Positions 1 through 8,980 of a DNA stretch of 64,000 bases are shown here, piece by piece; position 1 is the first letter of the stretch, and each line of letters opens with the position of its first letter. The DNA lies in the NCBI GenBank assembly GCA_016791115.1, contig JAEUNL010000005.1:1-64000 (forward strand). Direction: 5' to 3'. Source of the DNA: Rhodocyclaceae bacterium (GTDB taxonomy: Bacteria > Pseudomonadota > Gammaproteobacteria > Burkholderiales > Rhodocyclaceae). Under the pieces are notes generated by a model that saw nothing but the letters and a program-made list of their open reading frames with translations, made no database searches and was not told the origin of the DNA. The translations under genes were made by a program, and so were the position numbers.

Positions 1-50
1 TCCGGGGTGTTATCGTCTGCCCTGTACAGCCGGGGGGCTGAACCACAGCG

Positions 51-86
51 AAAAAGGCCAACCACCGCTAAGTGATTGGCCTTTTT
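51..86 (-). terminator. Rho-independent terminator of tRNA-fMet
   Basis: Perfect 11-bp inverted repeat AAAAAGGCCAA / TTGGCCTTTTT (51-61 and 76-86) with a 14-nt loop and a T tract on either strand. It lies just 3' of the minus-strand tRNA and would end its transcript; it could also work in the other direction. Confidence 0.85.
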
Positions 87-96
87 CAATATTTCT

Positions 97-173
97 TGGT
101 TGCGGGGGAAGGATTTGAACCTTCGACCTTCGGGTTATGAGCCCGACGAGCTGCCAGACTGCTCCACCCCGCG
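97..173 (-). tRNA. initiator tRNA-fMet (anticodon CAT)
   Basis: Reading the minus strand from 173, the gene is 77 nt, starts CGCGGGGTGG and ends with an encoded CCA (97-99). The anticodon CAT is at 139-137. The unpaired C1, the GGG/CCC pairs flanking the anticodon loop and the length are hallmarks of initiator rather than elongator methionine tRNA. It is a single gene with its own promoter (187-215) and terminator (51-86). Confidence 0.95.
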
Positions 174-186
174 TCAGAGAAGCAAG

Positions 187-215
187 ATTATGCACGGAAA
201 GCGTTGTCGGGTCAA
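187..215 (-). promoter_or_regulatory. sigma-70 promoter of tRNA-fMet
   Basis: On the minus strand TTGACC (215-210) is followed after exactly 17 bp by CATAAT (192-187), five of six matches to each consensus. The -10 ends 14 bp before the mature tRNA 5' end at 173. Confidence 0.85.
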
Positions 216-327
216 TTCGATTGTCCGGAAAATGCCATTGTCTGGCAGCAAAAAGGTGCGAATGTTCGGTTTGGCCGCACAAACCGTTGGGCACCGAGCC
301 CCGACCGAGTGGTGGGCGCGTGTGCGT

Positions 328-1227
328 TCACTGCTCAAGATCCGCGAAGATTTCGGCGACCCAGTCGACGAAAACCCGGACCTTGTTGGAAAGGTGGCGG
401 TTCTGGGGATAAAGGACATGCAGCGGAATCGGTTCGCTGCGCCATTCCGGCAGCACCTGCACGAGTGCCCCCTTCGCCAGCTCGTCCCGCACGGCGTAGC
501 GCGGGATCTGCATGATTCCCAAGCCGGTCAGGCCAAGGGCCAGATACGCGTTGCTGTCGTTGACGGCGATCGGCCCGTCTGCGGCGAATGACACGCGTGA
601 GCCGTTGCGCTCGAAATCGAACTCGAAGATCTTGCCGGTCTTGGAAGAGAAGTAGTTGATGTGGCGATGGCTCGCGAGCTCTTCGGGCGTCGCTGGAACG
701 CCGTAATGCGCAAGGTAGGACGGTGTCGCGCATGTGACCATTTCGAGTTCGCCGACGCGACGTGCGACGTATCCGGAATCCGGCAGGGTGCCGCCGCGCA
801 CCACGCAATCGACGCCTTCTTCGAGAAGGTCGATCGGGCGATCGGTGCAACCCATTTCGAGCTTGATCTCGGGGTAGCGCACGAAAAACCCGGGGAGCGC
901 TTGAGCGAACAGGGTGCGTCCGATCGAGGCCGGAACGTCGACGCGCAACCTTCCGGCAGGTGCGCGTCGCACGTGGCCAAGTGACTGCTCCGTTTCTTCG
1001 ACGTCGGCCAGGATGCGCACGCATCGCTCGTAATAGGCCGCGCCGTCGGCTGTGACGCTGACGTGGCGCGTCGTGCGGTTCAGCAGTTTGATGCCGAGTC
1101 GGGATTCGAGCTGCTGGATCAGCGTGGTCACGGATGCCTTCGGCATCTTCAGTGATTCCGCGGCGCGCGTGAAGCCGTTGGCCTCGACGACTCGAACAAA
1201 AACCTGCATGGCGAGCAAGCGATCCAT
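328..1227 (-). CDS. LysR-family regulator of the adjacent RND efflux operon
   Basis: 299-residue LysR-type regulator: winged helix-turn-helix over residues 1-60 (FVRVVEANGFTRAAE, SRLGIKLLNRTTR blocks) and a co-inducer domain from about 90 to the end. It is divergent from a lipase-like gene and an RND adaptor, pump and channel, the layout of Burkholderia bpeT-llpE-bpeEF-oprC and ceoR-llpE-ceoAB-opcM, where the LysR protein controls the pump. A local pump regulator is therefore the inference. The ATG at 1227 gives the usual MDRLLAMQVF beginning of this subfamily. No Shine-Dalgarno sequence is visible; instead a perfect dyad (1228-1245) abuts the start codon, which suggests that operator occupancy also limits its own expression. 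Confidence 0.93.
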   Translation of the reverse strand: MDRLLAMQVFVRVVEANGFTRAAESLKMPKASVTTLIQQLESRLGIKLLNRTTRHVSVTADGAAYYERCVRILADVEETEQSLGHVRRAPAGRLRVDVPASIGRTLFAQALPGFFVRYPEIKLEMGCTDRPIDLLEEGVDCVVRGGTLPDSGYVARRVGELEMVTCATPSYLAHYGVPATPEELASHRHINYFSSKTGKIFEFDFERNGSRVSFAADGPIAVNDSNAYLALGLTGLGIMQIPRYAVRDELAKGALVQVLPEWRSEPIPLHVLYPQNRHLSNKVRVFVDWVAEIFADLEQ

Positions 1228-1245
1228 TGTTCAGAATCTTGAACA
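1228..1245. promoter_or_regulatory. Candidate LysR operator, TGTTCA-N6-TGAACA
   Basis: Perfect inverted repeat with 6-bp arms (1228-1233, 1240-1245) in the divergent LysR/efflux region, directly touching the LysR start codon. Position and symmetry fit a LysR-type site. A second imperfect dyad, CTTGTCT-CC-AGACGAG, lies at 1271-1286. Binding is inferred, not shown. Confidence 0.5.
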
Positions 1246-1349
1246 GTCTTTTCGCCGGTTGCAACTTTTTCTTGTCTCCAGACGAGAATAGAGTTCGACC
1301 CATGCAAGATCCGTCGACAGAACGGTGAGCACCCAACAGGAGATTTACC

Positions 1350-1541
1350 ATGATCGAATCGTGCATCGTTGCGCGAATCATCGCGACTACAGCGCTTGCC
1401 TTCGGCATCACGGGAAGTGCGGCGGTCAGTTCGCCCGCGCATGATCAGGCGGCGCGCTGCCCCTTCACTGAGCGCAACGTGCACGACGCGGACGTCATTC
1501 GCGACGTGCCCGCGGGGCGCTCGCGCACCATCTGGATCTGA
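1350..1541 (+). CDS. Signal-peptide ORF, probable N-terminal part of the frameshifted lipase-like gene
   Basis: 63-codon ORF with a good ribosome site (AGGAG, 1339-1343) and a signal-peptide-like start (ATTALAFGITGSAA). It ends at 1541 inside the region where the hydrolase frame is already open (open from 1472). Adding one G to the GGGG run at 1514-1517 would fuse it in frame to the downstream hydrolase through a natural-looking join (DVPAG-ALAHHLDL). The best reading is that this is the true start of the lipase-like gene, separated by a one-base loss or a sequencing error; a separate small secreted protein is the alternative. Confidence 0.5.
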   Translation: MIESCIVARIIATTALAFGITGSAAVSSPAHDQAARCPFTERNVHDADVIRDVPAGRSRTIWI

Positions 1542-1552
1542 CCGCAGCGCCG

Positions 1553-2356
1553 ATGCGTACTGGATTCGGTGACGTCGAGGTCGTGCCACAGAGGTTGCAC
1601 GGTTACGTGCGGGATCTCGATGCAAGGCTGTATGTGCCGGTTGGCGCGCCGACGAGCGCACTCGTCGTCTATCTGCACGAGGGTGGCTTTGTCGGCGGCG
1701 ACCTGGACACCGCACATGCGGCCGCCGATGCGGCGGCACGGACGCTTGCATGCAGAGTGCTTGCCGTTGCGTATTCGCTGGCGCCGGCGGAACCGTTCCC
1801 GGCGGCGCTGGAAGACGTGCTCGGTGCCGTTGCGTGGGCGCGGCACGCGGCCGATTCCGTGATCGTCGCGGGTACCGAAGCGGGCGGCAACCTCGCCGCA
1901 GCCGCAGCGCTTGCAACGCGCGACCGTGGATTTCCCGCACTGCGAGCGCAGGTGCTGATCACGCCGATGCTCGACCCGACGCTCTCGTCGCATTCCATGG
2001 TCGGCACGGCGCTCGCTGCGCAGCGCAGTGCCCGCTGTTGCTTTGCCTGCTACCGGAGCTACCTGCCGACCGTATCCGATCGCATGCACCCCTATGCTGC
2101 ACCTGCCACCGCAACGCGCCTCGCCGGGCTTGCCCCGGCATTCATCGTCACCGCAGCCGACGATCCGCTGCGCGGCGAGGCCGAACAGTATGCCGAAAGA
2201 CTCGAACGGGCGGGCGTGGCGACGCGAATGGCACGTTCGCCGTCGCTCGCAGACATGAATGCGGATACTGCCTGGCCGTGGCGTGAGGTGCTCGCATGGC
2301 TTCCGACGCTGGCAGACGCAACATCCCGCACCTGCAGCAAGGGCGTGGAAAACTGA
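1553..2356 (+). CDS. Lipase-like alpha/beta-hydrolase (LlpE-type), catalytic serine missing, probably frameshifted
   Basis: 267 residues matching the HSL/alpha-beta hydrolase-3 fold. The oxyanion motif HGGG reads HEGG (residues ~42-45) and the nucleophile motif GDSAGG reads GTEAGG, so the serine is replaced by glutamate. The acidic-residue region (TAADDPLRGEAEQYAERL) is kept, but I see no convincing catalytic histidine. Burkholderia RND operons carry a lipase-like gene (llpE) in this slot. No ribosome site precedes the ATG at 1553, whereas the ORF at 1350, in another frame, has one and a signal peptide; a single-base indel near 1514-1517 would join them. Either a degenerate gene or a non-enzymatic paralogue with a sequencing error. 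Confidence 0.6.
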   Translation: MRTGFGDVEVVPQRLHGYVRDLDARLYVPVGAPTSALVVYLHEGGFVGGDLDTAHAAADAAARTLACRVLAVAYSLAPAEPFPAALEDVLGAVAWARHAADSVIVAGTEAGGNLAAAAALATRDRGFPALRAQVLITPMLDPTLSSHSMVGTALAAQRSARCCFACYRSYLPTVSDRMHPYAAPATATRLAGLAPAFIVTAADDPLRGEAEQYAERLERAGVATRMARSPSLADMNADTAWPWREVLAWLPTLADATSRTCSKGVEN

Positions 2357-2405
2357 TCAACGGCCCGAAGGCCGCCCCGAAATCTTCCGTCACGAGAATG
2401 ATCAT

Positions 2406-3668
2406 ATGAGAACGACAATGTCCCCTCACGACCTCGATTGCGTACCCTCGAATTCAACACGGCGCCGTGCCGTGCTTGCCCGGGCGGCTTTGCTGACGGC
2501 TTCCGCGATGCTGCTTGCCGCTTGCAGCAGGGGCGAAGCCAACAACCCGCCGGGCCCGCCACCGCCGCCGCCGGTGAGTGTGGCGCCGGCCGTCGAACGG
2601 CAGATCACCGACTGGAACGAGTTTTCCGGCCGCCTGGTCGCTGTGGAGCAGGTGGAACTGCGGTCCCGTGTGTCGGGCTACCTGAGGAGCATCCACTTCC
2701 GGCCAGGCCAACTGGTACGCAAAGGCGATTTGTTGTTCCAGGTCGACCCGCGACCCTTCGAGGCCGCACTGGCAAGAGCCGAGGCGTCGCTCGCCAGTGC
2801 GCGGACGCGGGCCGAACTGGCCCGCACTGAACTGGCACGCGCCGAGCGCCTGGTGGCCGAACGCGCGATTGCGCAGCGCGACGTCGATGAGCGTGCCGCA
2901 GCCAAGCGCGATCTCGACGCAAGCATCCTGGCGGCGGAGGCAGCCGTCAAGACCGCCCGCCTCGATCTCGAGTACGCGTCGATCCGAGCGCCGATCAGTG
3001 GGCGCATCAGCAAGGAGGAGGTGACTGTCGGCAATCTGATTCAGGGCGACGGCCCGAGCCCGACGCTGCTGACCTCCCTCGTTTCGGTCGACCCGATCTA
3101 CGCGGAGTTCGAGGGCGACGAGCAGATCTACCTCAAGTACATGCAGATGGCGCGCAGCGGCGAGCGCCCGTCGTCCCGTTCGGCACGCAATCCGGTACTA
3201 CTCGGCCTGGCCAACGAACAGGGCTTCCCGCGCCGCGGATACATGGTTTTCCTGGACAACCGCATCGATCCCAAATCGGGCACGATCCGGGCACGCGCCG
3301 AATTTGACAACAAGGACGGCGCATTGACGCCCGGACTCTTTGCGCGTGTCCGCTTGCTCGGTGGAGATAGTTACAAGGCCGTGATGACGCCGGAGCGCGC
3401 CATAGGCACGGACCAATCCAAGCGGTTCGTGCTGGTCGTCGGCGCCGATGGTATTGCGCAATTCCGCGAAGTGAAACTCGGCGCGCTGGTCGACGGCATG
3501 CGCGTGGTACGCGACGGACTCAAACCCGGTGAGCTGGTTGTGGTGAATGGGCTTCAGCGGGTTCGCCCCGGCGCGCCGGTGACGCCCGAGAAGATGGAGG
3601 TTGACGAAAACGGCATGCCGATTGCCAAACCGGCGCCGACCCCTGCGCAGGGCAAGGCAGGCGCCTGA
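2406..3668 (+). CDS. RND efflux periplasmic adaptor lipoprotein (MexE/BpeE-like)
   Basis: About 420-residue membrane fusion protein. A signal sequence ends in the lipobox LLAACS, so it should be anchored in the inner membrane by lipid. It is followed by a proline stretch, then the lipoyl/hairpin regions (VELRSRVSGYL... VDPRPFEAALARAEASL) with a long alanine/arginine-rich coiled hairpin, then the beta-barrel and membrane-proximal domains. It would link the pump at 3683 to the channel at 6925. ATG 2406 is preferred over 2418 because it follows a stretch without upstream homology; both precede the signal peptide and neither has a strong ribosome site. A 14-bp gap separates it from the pump gene. 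Confidence 0.92.
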   Translation: MRTTMSPHDLDCVPSNSTRRRAVLARAALLTASAMLLAACSRGEANNPPGPPPPPPVSVAPAVERQITDWNEFSGRLVAVEQVELRSRVSGYLRSIHFRPGQLVRKGDLLFQVDPRPFEAALARAEASLASARTRAELARTELARAERLVAERAIAQRDVDERAAAKRDLDASILAAEAAVKTARLDLEYASIRAPISGRISKEEVTVGNLIQGDGPSPTLLTSLVSVDPIYAEFEGDEQIYLKYMQMARSGERPSSRSARNPVLLGLANEQGFPRRGYMVFLDNRIDPKSGTIRARAEFDNKDGALTPGLFARVRLLGGDSYKAVMTPERAIGTDQSKRFVLVVGADGIAQFREVKLGALVDGMRVVRDGLKPGELVVVNGLQRVRPGAPVTPEKMEVDENGMPIAKPAPTPAQGKAGA

Positions 3669-3682
3669 GCGGGACCATCGAC

Positions 3683-6600
3683 ATGAACATTTCACACTTC
3701 TTCATCGAACGGCCGCGCTTCGCCGCCGTGCTGTCCATCCTGATCTTCCTGCTCGGCCTGATCGCGATCAATCGCCTGCCGATTTCGGAGTATCCCGAGG
3801 TCACGCCGCCGCAGATCGTCGTGCGCGCGCAGTTTCCCGGCGCCAACCCGCGCGTGATTGCCGAAACCGTCGCCTCGCCGCTCGAGGAGCAGATCAACGG
3901 CATCGACAACATGCTCTACCTGAGCAGCCAGGCCACCTCGGACGGCGTGATGACATTGACCGTCACGTTCAAGATCGGCACCGATCCAGACGTTGCCGAA
4001 ACCGCCGTGCAGAACCGCATCAACCGCGCACTGCCGCGACTGCCGGACATCGTGCGGCAGATCGGCCTGACCACCGAGAAATCCGCGCCCAACCTGACCA
4101 TGGTGGTGCATCTGGTTTCGCCGGACAACCGCTACGATGCGCTGTACCTGCGCAACTATGCGGTGCTGAACGTGCGCGACGCGCTGCTGCGCATCCCGGG
4201 CATGGGCCAGGTGATCACCTTCGGCGCCGGCGATTATGCGATGCGGATATGGCTCGATCCGCAGAAGCTCGTTGCGCGCGGGCTGACATCCGGCGACGTC
4301 GTTGCGGCATTACGCGAGCAGAACGCGCAGGTCGCGGCCGGCGTGATCGGCGCGCCGCCCTCGCGCAACGGTACCGAATTCCAGCTATCGGTGAACACGC
4401 AGGGGCGATTGCAGACCGAGGAGGAGTTCGCCAACGTCATCGTGCGGGCCGATCCTGCGGACGGCTCCGTGCTGCGCGTGCGGGACGTCGGCCGCGTCGA
4501 ACTCTCCGCCGGGAGCTACGCCTTGCGCAGCCTGCTCAACAACAAGGAGGCGGTTGCCGTGGCGGTGTTCCAGGCGCCGAACTCGAATGCGCTTCAGCTT
4601 TCCGAAGACGTCCGGCGCACGATGGAACAACTCAAGCAGGAGTTCCCGCAGGGCGTGGACTACTCGATCGTGTATGACCCGACGCGCTTCGTGCAGTCCT
4701 CGATCAACAAGGTGATCGTGACGCTGATCGAGGCGGTGCTGCTGGTCGTGCTGGTCGTCGTTGTGTTCCTGCAGACCTGGCGCGCATCGTTGATTCCCTT
4801 GCTGGCGGTGCCGGTCTCGGTAGTGGGCACCTTCGCCGTGCTGCTGCTGCTTGGCTTTTCGATCAACACGCTGACGCTGTTCGGCCTGGTGCTGGCGATC
4901 GGCATCGTGGTCGACGACGCCATCGTGGTGGTCGAGAATGTCGAGCGCAACATCGAGGCCGGCCTGCCGCCGAAGGCCGCCACGGTCCGCGCGATGCAGG
5001 AGGTCAGCGGCCCGATCGTTGCCATCGGCCTCACGCTGTGTGCGGTGTTCATTCCGCTCGCCTTCGTATCCGGCCTCAGCGGACAGTTCTATCGCCAGTT
5101 TGCGGTGACGATCGCAATCTCCACCGTGATCTCGGCCTTCAACTCGCTGACCCTTTCACCCGCGCTGGCGGCCATCATGCTGCGCAGCCGCGATGCCCCG
5201 AAGGACTGGCTGACCCGCGCGATGGAGCGCGTATTCGGCGGCTTCTTCCGCTGGTTCGACCATCTTTTCCATCGCTCCTCCGAGGCTTATGGCCGGCGCG
5301 TCACCGGCATCCTCGGACGCAAGGCGCTTGCGCTCGGCATCTACGCCGTGCTGCTCGGTCTGACCTACGTGCTGTTCGTGCGCGTGCCGCCGGGCTTCGT
5401 GCCGCAGCAGGACAAGCAATACCTGATTGGCATTGCGCAACTGCCGGAAGGCGCCAGCCTCGACCGGACGGAGCAGGTGATCCGCCGCCTCAGCGACATC
5501 GCGCTCGAGGTGCCCGGTGTCAAGGATTCTGTTGCCTTCCCCGGCTTGTCGATTCACGGTTTCACCAACGCGCCGAACGCCGGCATTGTGTTCTTCGGCC
5601 TCGACGATTTCGACAAGCGCACCACGCCGGATCGCAGCGCGCAGGCCATCGCCGGTGCCGTGAACCAGCGCATCGGCGCCATCCAGGACGCCTTCATCTT
5701 CGTCCTCGCGCCGCCACCGGTCGAAGGGCTCGGCAACGCCGGCGGTTTCAAACTCGAATTGCAGGATCGCGGATCGCTTGGCGAAGGCGCACTGGCCGAG
5801 GCCGTGCAGGCCATCATGGGCCGCGTCTATGGCAATCCGCAATCCGGCCTGACCCAGGTGTTCTCGGGCTACCAGATCAATGTGCCGCAACTATATGCCA
5901 ACGTCGATCGCACGCGCGCGAAACAGCTCGGGGTCCACCTGAACGATATCTACGAGACGATGCAGGTCAATCTCGGTTCGTTGTACGTGAACGATTTCAA
6001 CCGGTTCGGCCGCACCTATCAGGTGATCGTGCAGGCCGACCAGCAGTTCCGTTCCACGGCCGATGCGATCTCGCTGCTCAAGACGCGCAATTCGCGCGGC
6101 GAGATGGTGCCGCTCGCTTCGCTGATGTCCGTCGAGCCGACCTTCGGCCCGGACCGCGTGGCGCGCTACAACGGCTTCCTCGCCGCCGACATCAATGGTG
6201 CCCCGAAGCCGGGCTTCAGTTCCGGCCAGGCCCAGGCGGAGATGGAGCAGATCCTGCGCGAGGTGCTGCCGCGCGGTGTTGGCTACGAATGGACCGACCT
6301 CGTCTATCAGGAAAAGCTTGCCGGCAACACGATGGTCTACATTTTCCCGCTATGTGTGCTGCTGGTCTTCCTGGTGCTGACGGCCACCTATGAAAGCTGG
6401 ACGCTGCCGCTGGCTATCATCCTGATCGTGCCTATGTGCATCCTCTCGGCGGTATTCGGTGTCTGGCTGTCCGGCTTCTTCGGGCTTCCCGCCGACAACA
6501 ACATCTTCACCCAGATCGCCTTCGTCGTGCTGGTGGGCCTGGCGTGCAAGAACGCGATCCTGATCGTCGAGTTCGCCAAGGATCTCGAGGAGGCCGGCGA

Positions 6601-6928
6601 ACCGATGCGGCGCGCCGTCATTCATGCCTGCCGCATGCGGCTGCGGCCGATCCTGATGACGTCGATCGCATTTTGTGCGGGCGTGATACCGCTCATCGTC
6701 GGCAGCGGCGCAGGCGCGGAGATGCGCCAGGCGATGGGCATTGCCGTGTTCAGCGGCATGGTCGGTGTCACCCTGTTCGGCATCTTCCTGACGCCGGTGT
6801 TCTACATGTTGTTGCGCGAGTTCGCCGAACGCCGGCGCAATCATGCCAGCGATGCGCCAGGTGGAACCCAGTCGTCCGGCGGCATCGATCCGCATGCCAC
6901 GTCTCCCGCCGCGAGGATCGAAGAATGA
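3683..6928 (+). CDS. RND multidrug efflux pump, HAE1 family (MexF/BpeF-like)
   Basis: 1081 residues, usual for a proton-driven HAE1 transporter of the inner membrane. The start MNISHFFIERPRFAAVLS is typical. Two repeats of six membrane helices flank large periplasmic loops. The proton-relay residues are present: the Asp pair at 411-412 in IVVDDAIVVVEN and the Lys at about 956 in CKNAILIVEF. Substrates cannot be read from sequence; the closest organisation (BpeEF/CeoAB/MexEF) exports chloramphenicol, trimethoprim and fluoroquinolones. Its stop overlaps the next start (ATGA at 6925), so the channel gene is translationally coupled. Confidence 0.95.
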   Translation: MNISHFFIERPRFAAVLSILIFLLGLIAINRLPISEYPEVTPPQIVVRAQFPGANPRVIAETVASPLEEQINGIDNMLYLSSQATSDGVMTLTVTFKIGTDPDVAETAVQNRINRALPRLPDIVRQIGLTTEKSAPNLTMVVHLVSPDNRYDALYLRNYAVLNVRDALLRIPGMGQVITFGAGDYAMRIWLDPQKLVARGLTSGDVVAALREQNAQVAAGVIGAPPSRNGTEFQLSVNTQGRLQTEEEFANVIVRADPADGSVLRVRDVGRVELSAGSYALRSLLNNKEAVAVAVFQAPNSNALQLSEDVRRTMEQLKQEFPQGVDYSIVYDPTRFVQSSINKVIVTLIEAVLLVVLVVVVFLQTWRASLIPLLAVPVSVVGTFAVLLLLGFSINTLTLFGLVLAIGIVVDDAIVVVENVERNIEAGLPPKAATVRAMQEVSGPIVAIGLTLCAVFIPLAFVSGLSGQFYRQFAVTIAISTVISAFNSLTLSPALAAIMLRSRDAPKDWLTRAMERVFGGFFRWFDHLFHRSSEAYGRRVTGILGRKALALGIYAVLLGLTYVLFVRVPPGFVPQQDKQYLIGIAQLPEGASLDRTEQVIRRLSDIALEVPGVKDSVAFPGLSIHGFTNAPNAGIVFFGLDDFDKRTTPDRSAQAIAGAVNQRIGAIQDAFIFVLAPPPVEGLGNAGGFKLELQDRGSLGEGALAEAVQAIMGRVYGNPQSGLTQVFSGYQINVPQLYANVDRTRAKQLGVHLNDIYETMQVNLGSLYVNDFNRFGRTYQVIVQADQQFRSTADAISLLKTRNSRGEMVPLASLMSVEPTFGPDRVARYNGFLAADINGAPKPGFSSGQAQAEMEQILREVLPRGVGYEWTDLVYQEKLAGNTMVYIFPLCVLLVFLVLTATYESWTLPLAIILIVPMCILSAVFGVWLSGFFGLPADNNIFTQIAFVVLVGLACKNAILIVEFAKDLEEAGEPMRRAVIHACRMRLRPILMTSIAFCAGVIPLIVGSGAGAEMRQAMGIAVFSGMVGVTLFGIFLTPVFYMLLREFAERRRNHASDAPGGTQSSGGIDPHATSPAARIEE

Positions 6929-8421
6929 GAACGATGCACGCACGCGCAAAACGCCTGTACCCGCGCATCCCGGCAAGCCTGGCGACGTTCGCGGCAGCCG
7001 CGCTGCTCGCCGGCTGCTCGCTGGTGCCGCCGGCACCGGTGCCGGAGATCGAGGTTCCCGCACGCTTTCGCCAGGCCGCGGCGGAGGGCATCGACAACGG
7101 ATCATGGAAACCCGCCGAGCCTGCGGAGCACGCCGCACGCGGCGAATGGTGGAAGCTGTTCGGCGACGCGCAACTTGATGCGCTCATCGAACAGGCGCGG
7201 CGCGACAGCCCGACCCTGGCCTCCGCCGCAGCGCGCGTGCGGCAGGCTCGCGCGCTCGCCGGCGTCGCGCGCGCCGACCGCGTACCGCGTATCGACGCCG
7301 GCATCGGCGCGCAACGCGGCCGCTCTTCGCCTGCCTCGCTCGGCCTCAAGGACGGCGCCGACGTCTCGCCGCAGTCGCTGTACCGCGCGCCGTTGAGCAT
7401 CTCGTGGGAGCTCGACCTGTTCGGCCGCATCGCCGCGAACGTCGAAGCCGCCGGCCAGGACGCGAATGCCGCCCAGGCAGCCTATCGCTCGGTCGATCTG
7501 GTGTTGCTGGCAGACATCGCGCAGACCTGGTTCGCGCTGCGTGAAACCGATGCCGAGACCGGCGTGCTGCGCGAGACCGTGGCCCTGCGGAGCGAAAACG
7601 TCAGGCTGCTGCAGGCGCGATACGATGCCGGCGACATCGGAGAGATCGATCTGGCGCGCGCGCGTGCGGAACTCGCCGTGACACAGAGCGAGGCGGCCGG
7701 ACTCGAACGCACGCGCGCCGCGCTCGAACATGCGCTGGCGGTGCTCACCGGCCGCGCGCCGGGCAATGTCGAGATCGCCGCCGCGCCGCTCGCCACCGAC
7801 CTCGTGCTGCCGGTGGTGCCGCCCGGTCTGCCCTCGGCGCTGCTCGAGCGCCGTCCCGATGTGGTGGCCGCGCAGCATGCGATGCTGGCGGCCAATGCGC
7901 GCATCGGTGTGGCAAAGGCCGCGTTCTTCCCCGCGCTGCCGCTGACCGGCGCGCTCGGCTACGAAAGCGGCGAACTCTCCAACCTGTTCCAGTGGTCGAC
8001 GCGCACCTGGCTGATCGGCGGCCTGCTGTCGATGCCGATCTTCGACGGCGGGCGCAATCGCGCCAATCTCGAACGCAGCGAAGCCGCGCTCGAACAGAGC
8101 GTCGCGGACTACCGCAACAGCGTGTTGCAGGCCTTCGCCGAAGTCGAGGACAGCCTGGCGGGGTTGCGGGTGCTTTCCACCCAGGCCGCGCGACAGGCCG
8201 AGGCGCGCGCGGCTTCGGAGCGCGCGTTGCAGTTGGCCGACGCGCGCTATCGCAACGGCTACACCAGCTACTTCGAAGTCATCGATGCGCAACGCGCCCT
8301 GCTTGCCGCGCAGCGTGCCGAGACGCAGATCCGCGGTGCCCGCGCCGGTGCGACGGTGGCGCTGATCCGCGCGCTCGGTGGCGGCTGGGAAGGCGCCTAC
8401 TCGCCGGTCGCACAGCGTTAG
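6925..8421 (+). CDS. Outer-membrane efflux channel lipoprotein (OprM/NodT family)
   Basis: 498 residues with lipobox LLAGCS and two OEP repeats of long helices and beta strands, as in OprM-type trimeric channels (first repeat ~60-270, second ~280-490). It completes the tripartite pump with the adaptor and RND protein. The ATG at 6925 overlaps the pump stop codon (ATGA). No clear terminator follows; the 138 bp to the next gene holds only a short GCGTTA/TAACGC repeat near 8416-8434. Confidence 0.93.
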   Translation: MRTMHARAKRLYPRIPASLATFAAAALLAGCSLVPPAPVPEIEVPARFRQAAAEGIDNGSWKPAEPAEHAARGEWWKLFGDAQLDALIEQARRDSPTLASAAARVRQARALAGVARADRVPRIDAGIGAQRGRSSPASLGLKDGADVSPQSLYRAPLSISWELDLFGRIAANVEAAGQDANAAQAAYRSVDLVLLADIAQTWFALRETDAETGVLRETVALRSENVRLLQARYDAGDIGEIDLARARAELAVTQSEAAGLERTRAALEHALAVLTGRAPGNVEIAAAPLATDLVLPVVPPGLPSALLERRPDVVAAQHAMLAANARIGVAKAAFFPALPLTGALGYESGELSNLFQWSTRTWLIGGLLSMPIFDGGRNRANLERSEAALEQSVADYRNSVLQAFAEVEDSLAGLRVLSTQAARQAEARAASERALQLADARYRNGYTSYFEVIDAQRALLAAQRAETQIRGARAGATVALIRALGGGWEGAYSPVAQR

Positions 8422-8559
8422 TTCGCGTAACGCACCACGCCACGACTCGCATGGCATGGCCCTCGCGGGCCGGCCATGCCGGCGAGGCGCATGGAATGGC
8501 GCTGTCGGCGCTGTTGCCGCCGAAATGACCGATGGGCGGCTTCTCCCGGTCCGTACGTT

Positions 8560-8847
8560 TCAGGGCGGTGCAGGCGAACCCAGCGCCTTGCCGACATCGC
8601 GCCAGCGCCCCTGCGGCGATCTGGTGCAGCCGTAGCGCGTAATCATCATGCCGGTCTTGACGTCGAGCTTGCGTTCCACGCAACGCGTCGATGGCTTCTG
8701 CTTCGCGGGCGGCTTTGCATCCAGGGCATCGGGCAGGGATGCCGACACCGGCGCGGCAGCCGGCATGCAGATCGCAAGTATGGAAAACAGCAGGAGGGGT
8801 TTCACGCGACAGGCGTTCCGAACGGTGAGAGAAAACCAAACTGCCAT
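8560..8847 (-). CDS. Small secreted protein of unknown function
   Basis: Up to 95 residues. A hydrophobic signal peptide (VKPLLLFSILAICMPA) is followed by a basic mature part with two cysteines about 20 residues apart (TRCVERKLD and RYGCTRSPQG), which could form a disulfide. Start is uncertain: ATG 8847, or GTG 8805 directly before the signal peptide with a weak GGAA. Divergent from pepSY across the operator array at 8867-8923, so the two could share control. I do not recognise a family. Confidence 0.5.
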   Translation of the reverse strand: MAVWFSLTVRNACRVKPLLLFSILAICMPAAAPVSASLPDALDAKPPAKQKPSTRCVERKLDVKTGMMITRYGCTRSPQGRWRDVGKALGSPAPP

Positions 8848-8866
8848 GCTGCAGTGCGATTGAAAA

Positions 8867-8931
8867 GGGTGGATTTCCCGTCGAAACCGGGAGTTTCTCC
8901 CTTGGAAACCGGGATATTCGACCGTTATAAT
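8867..8931 (+). promoter_or_regulatory. pepSY promoter with a triple 22-bp-spaced GGGA-N5-TCCC array
   Basis: Three units start 22 bp apart: GGGT-N5-TCCC (8867), GGGA-N5-TCCC (8889) and GGGA-N5-GACC (8911). A strong sigma-70 promoter overlaps: TTGGAA (8902-8907), 18 bp, TATAAT (8926-8931). The -10 begins 59 and 37 bp after the first two units, the geometry seen at six other promoters in this window. The repeated GAAACCGGGA (8883, 8905) is part of the same array. Confidence 0.75.
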
Positions 8932-8980
8932 GCGGTGCAAAAATAGCATTTGTTATCAGCAGATCCAAAAGGAGTCAGCC

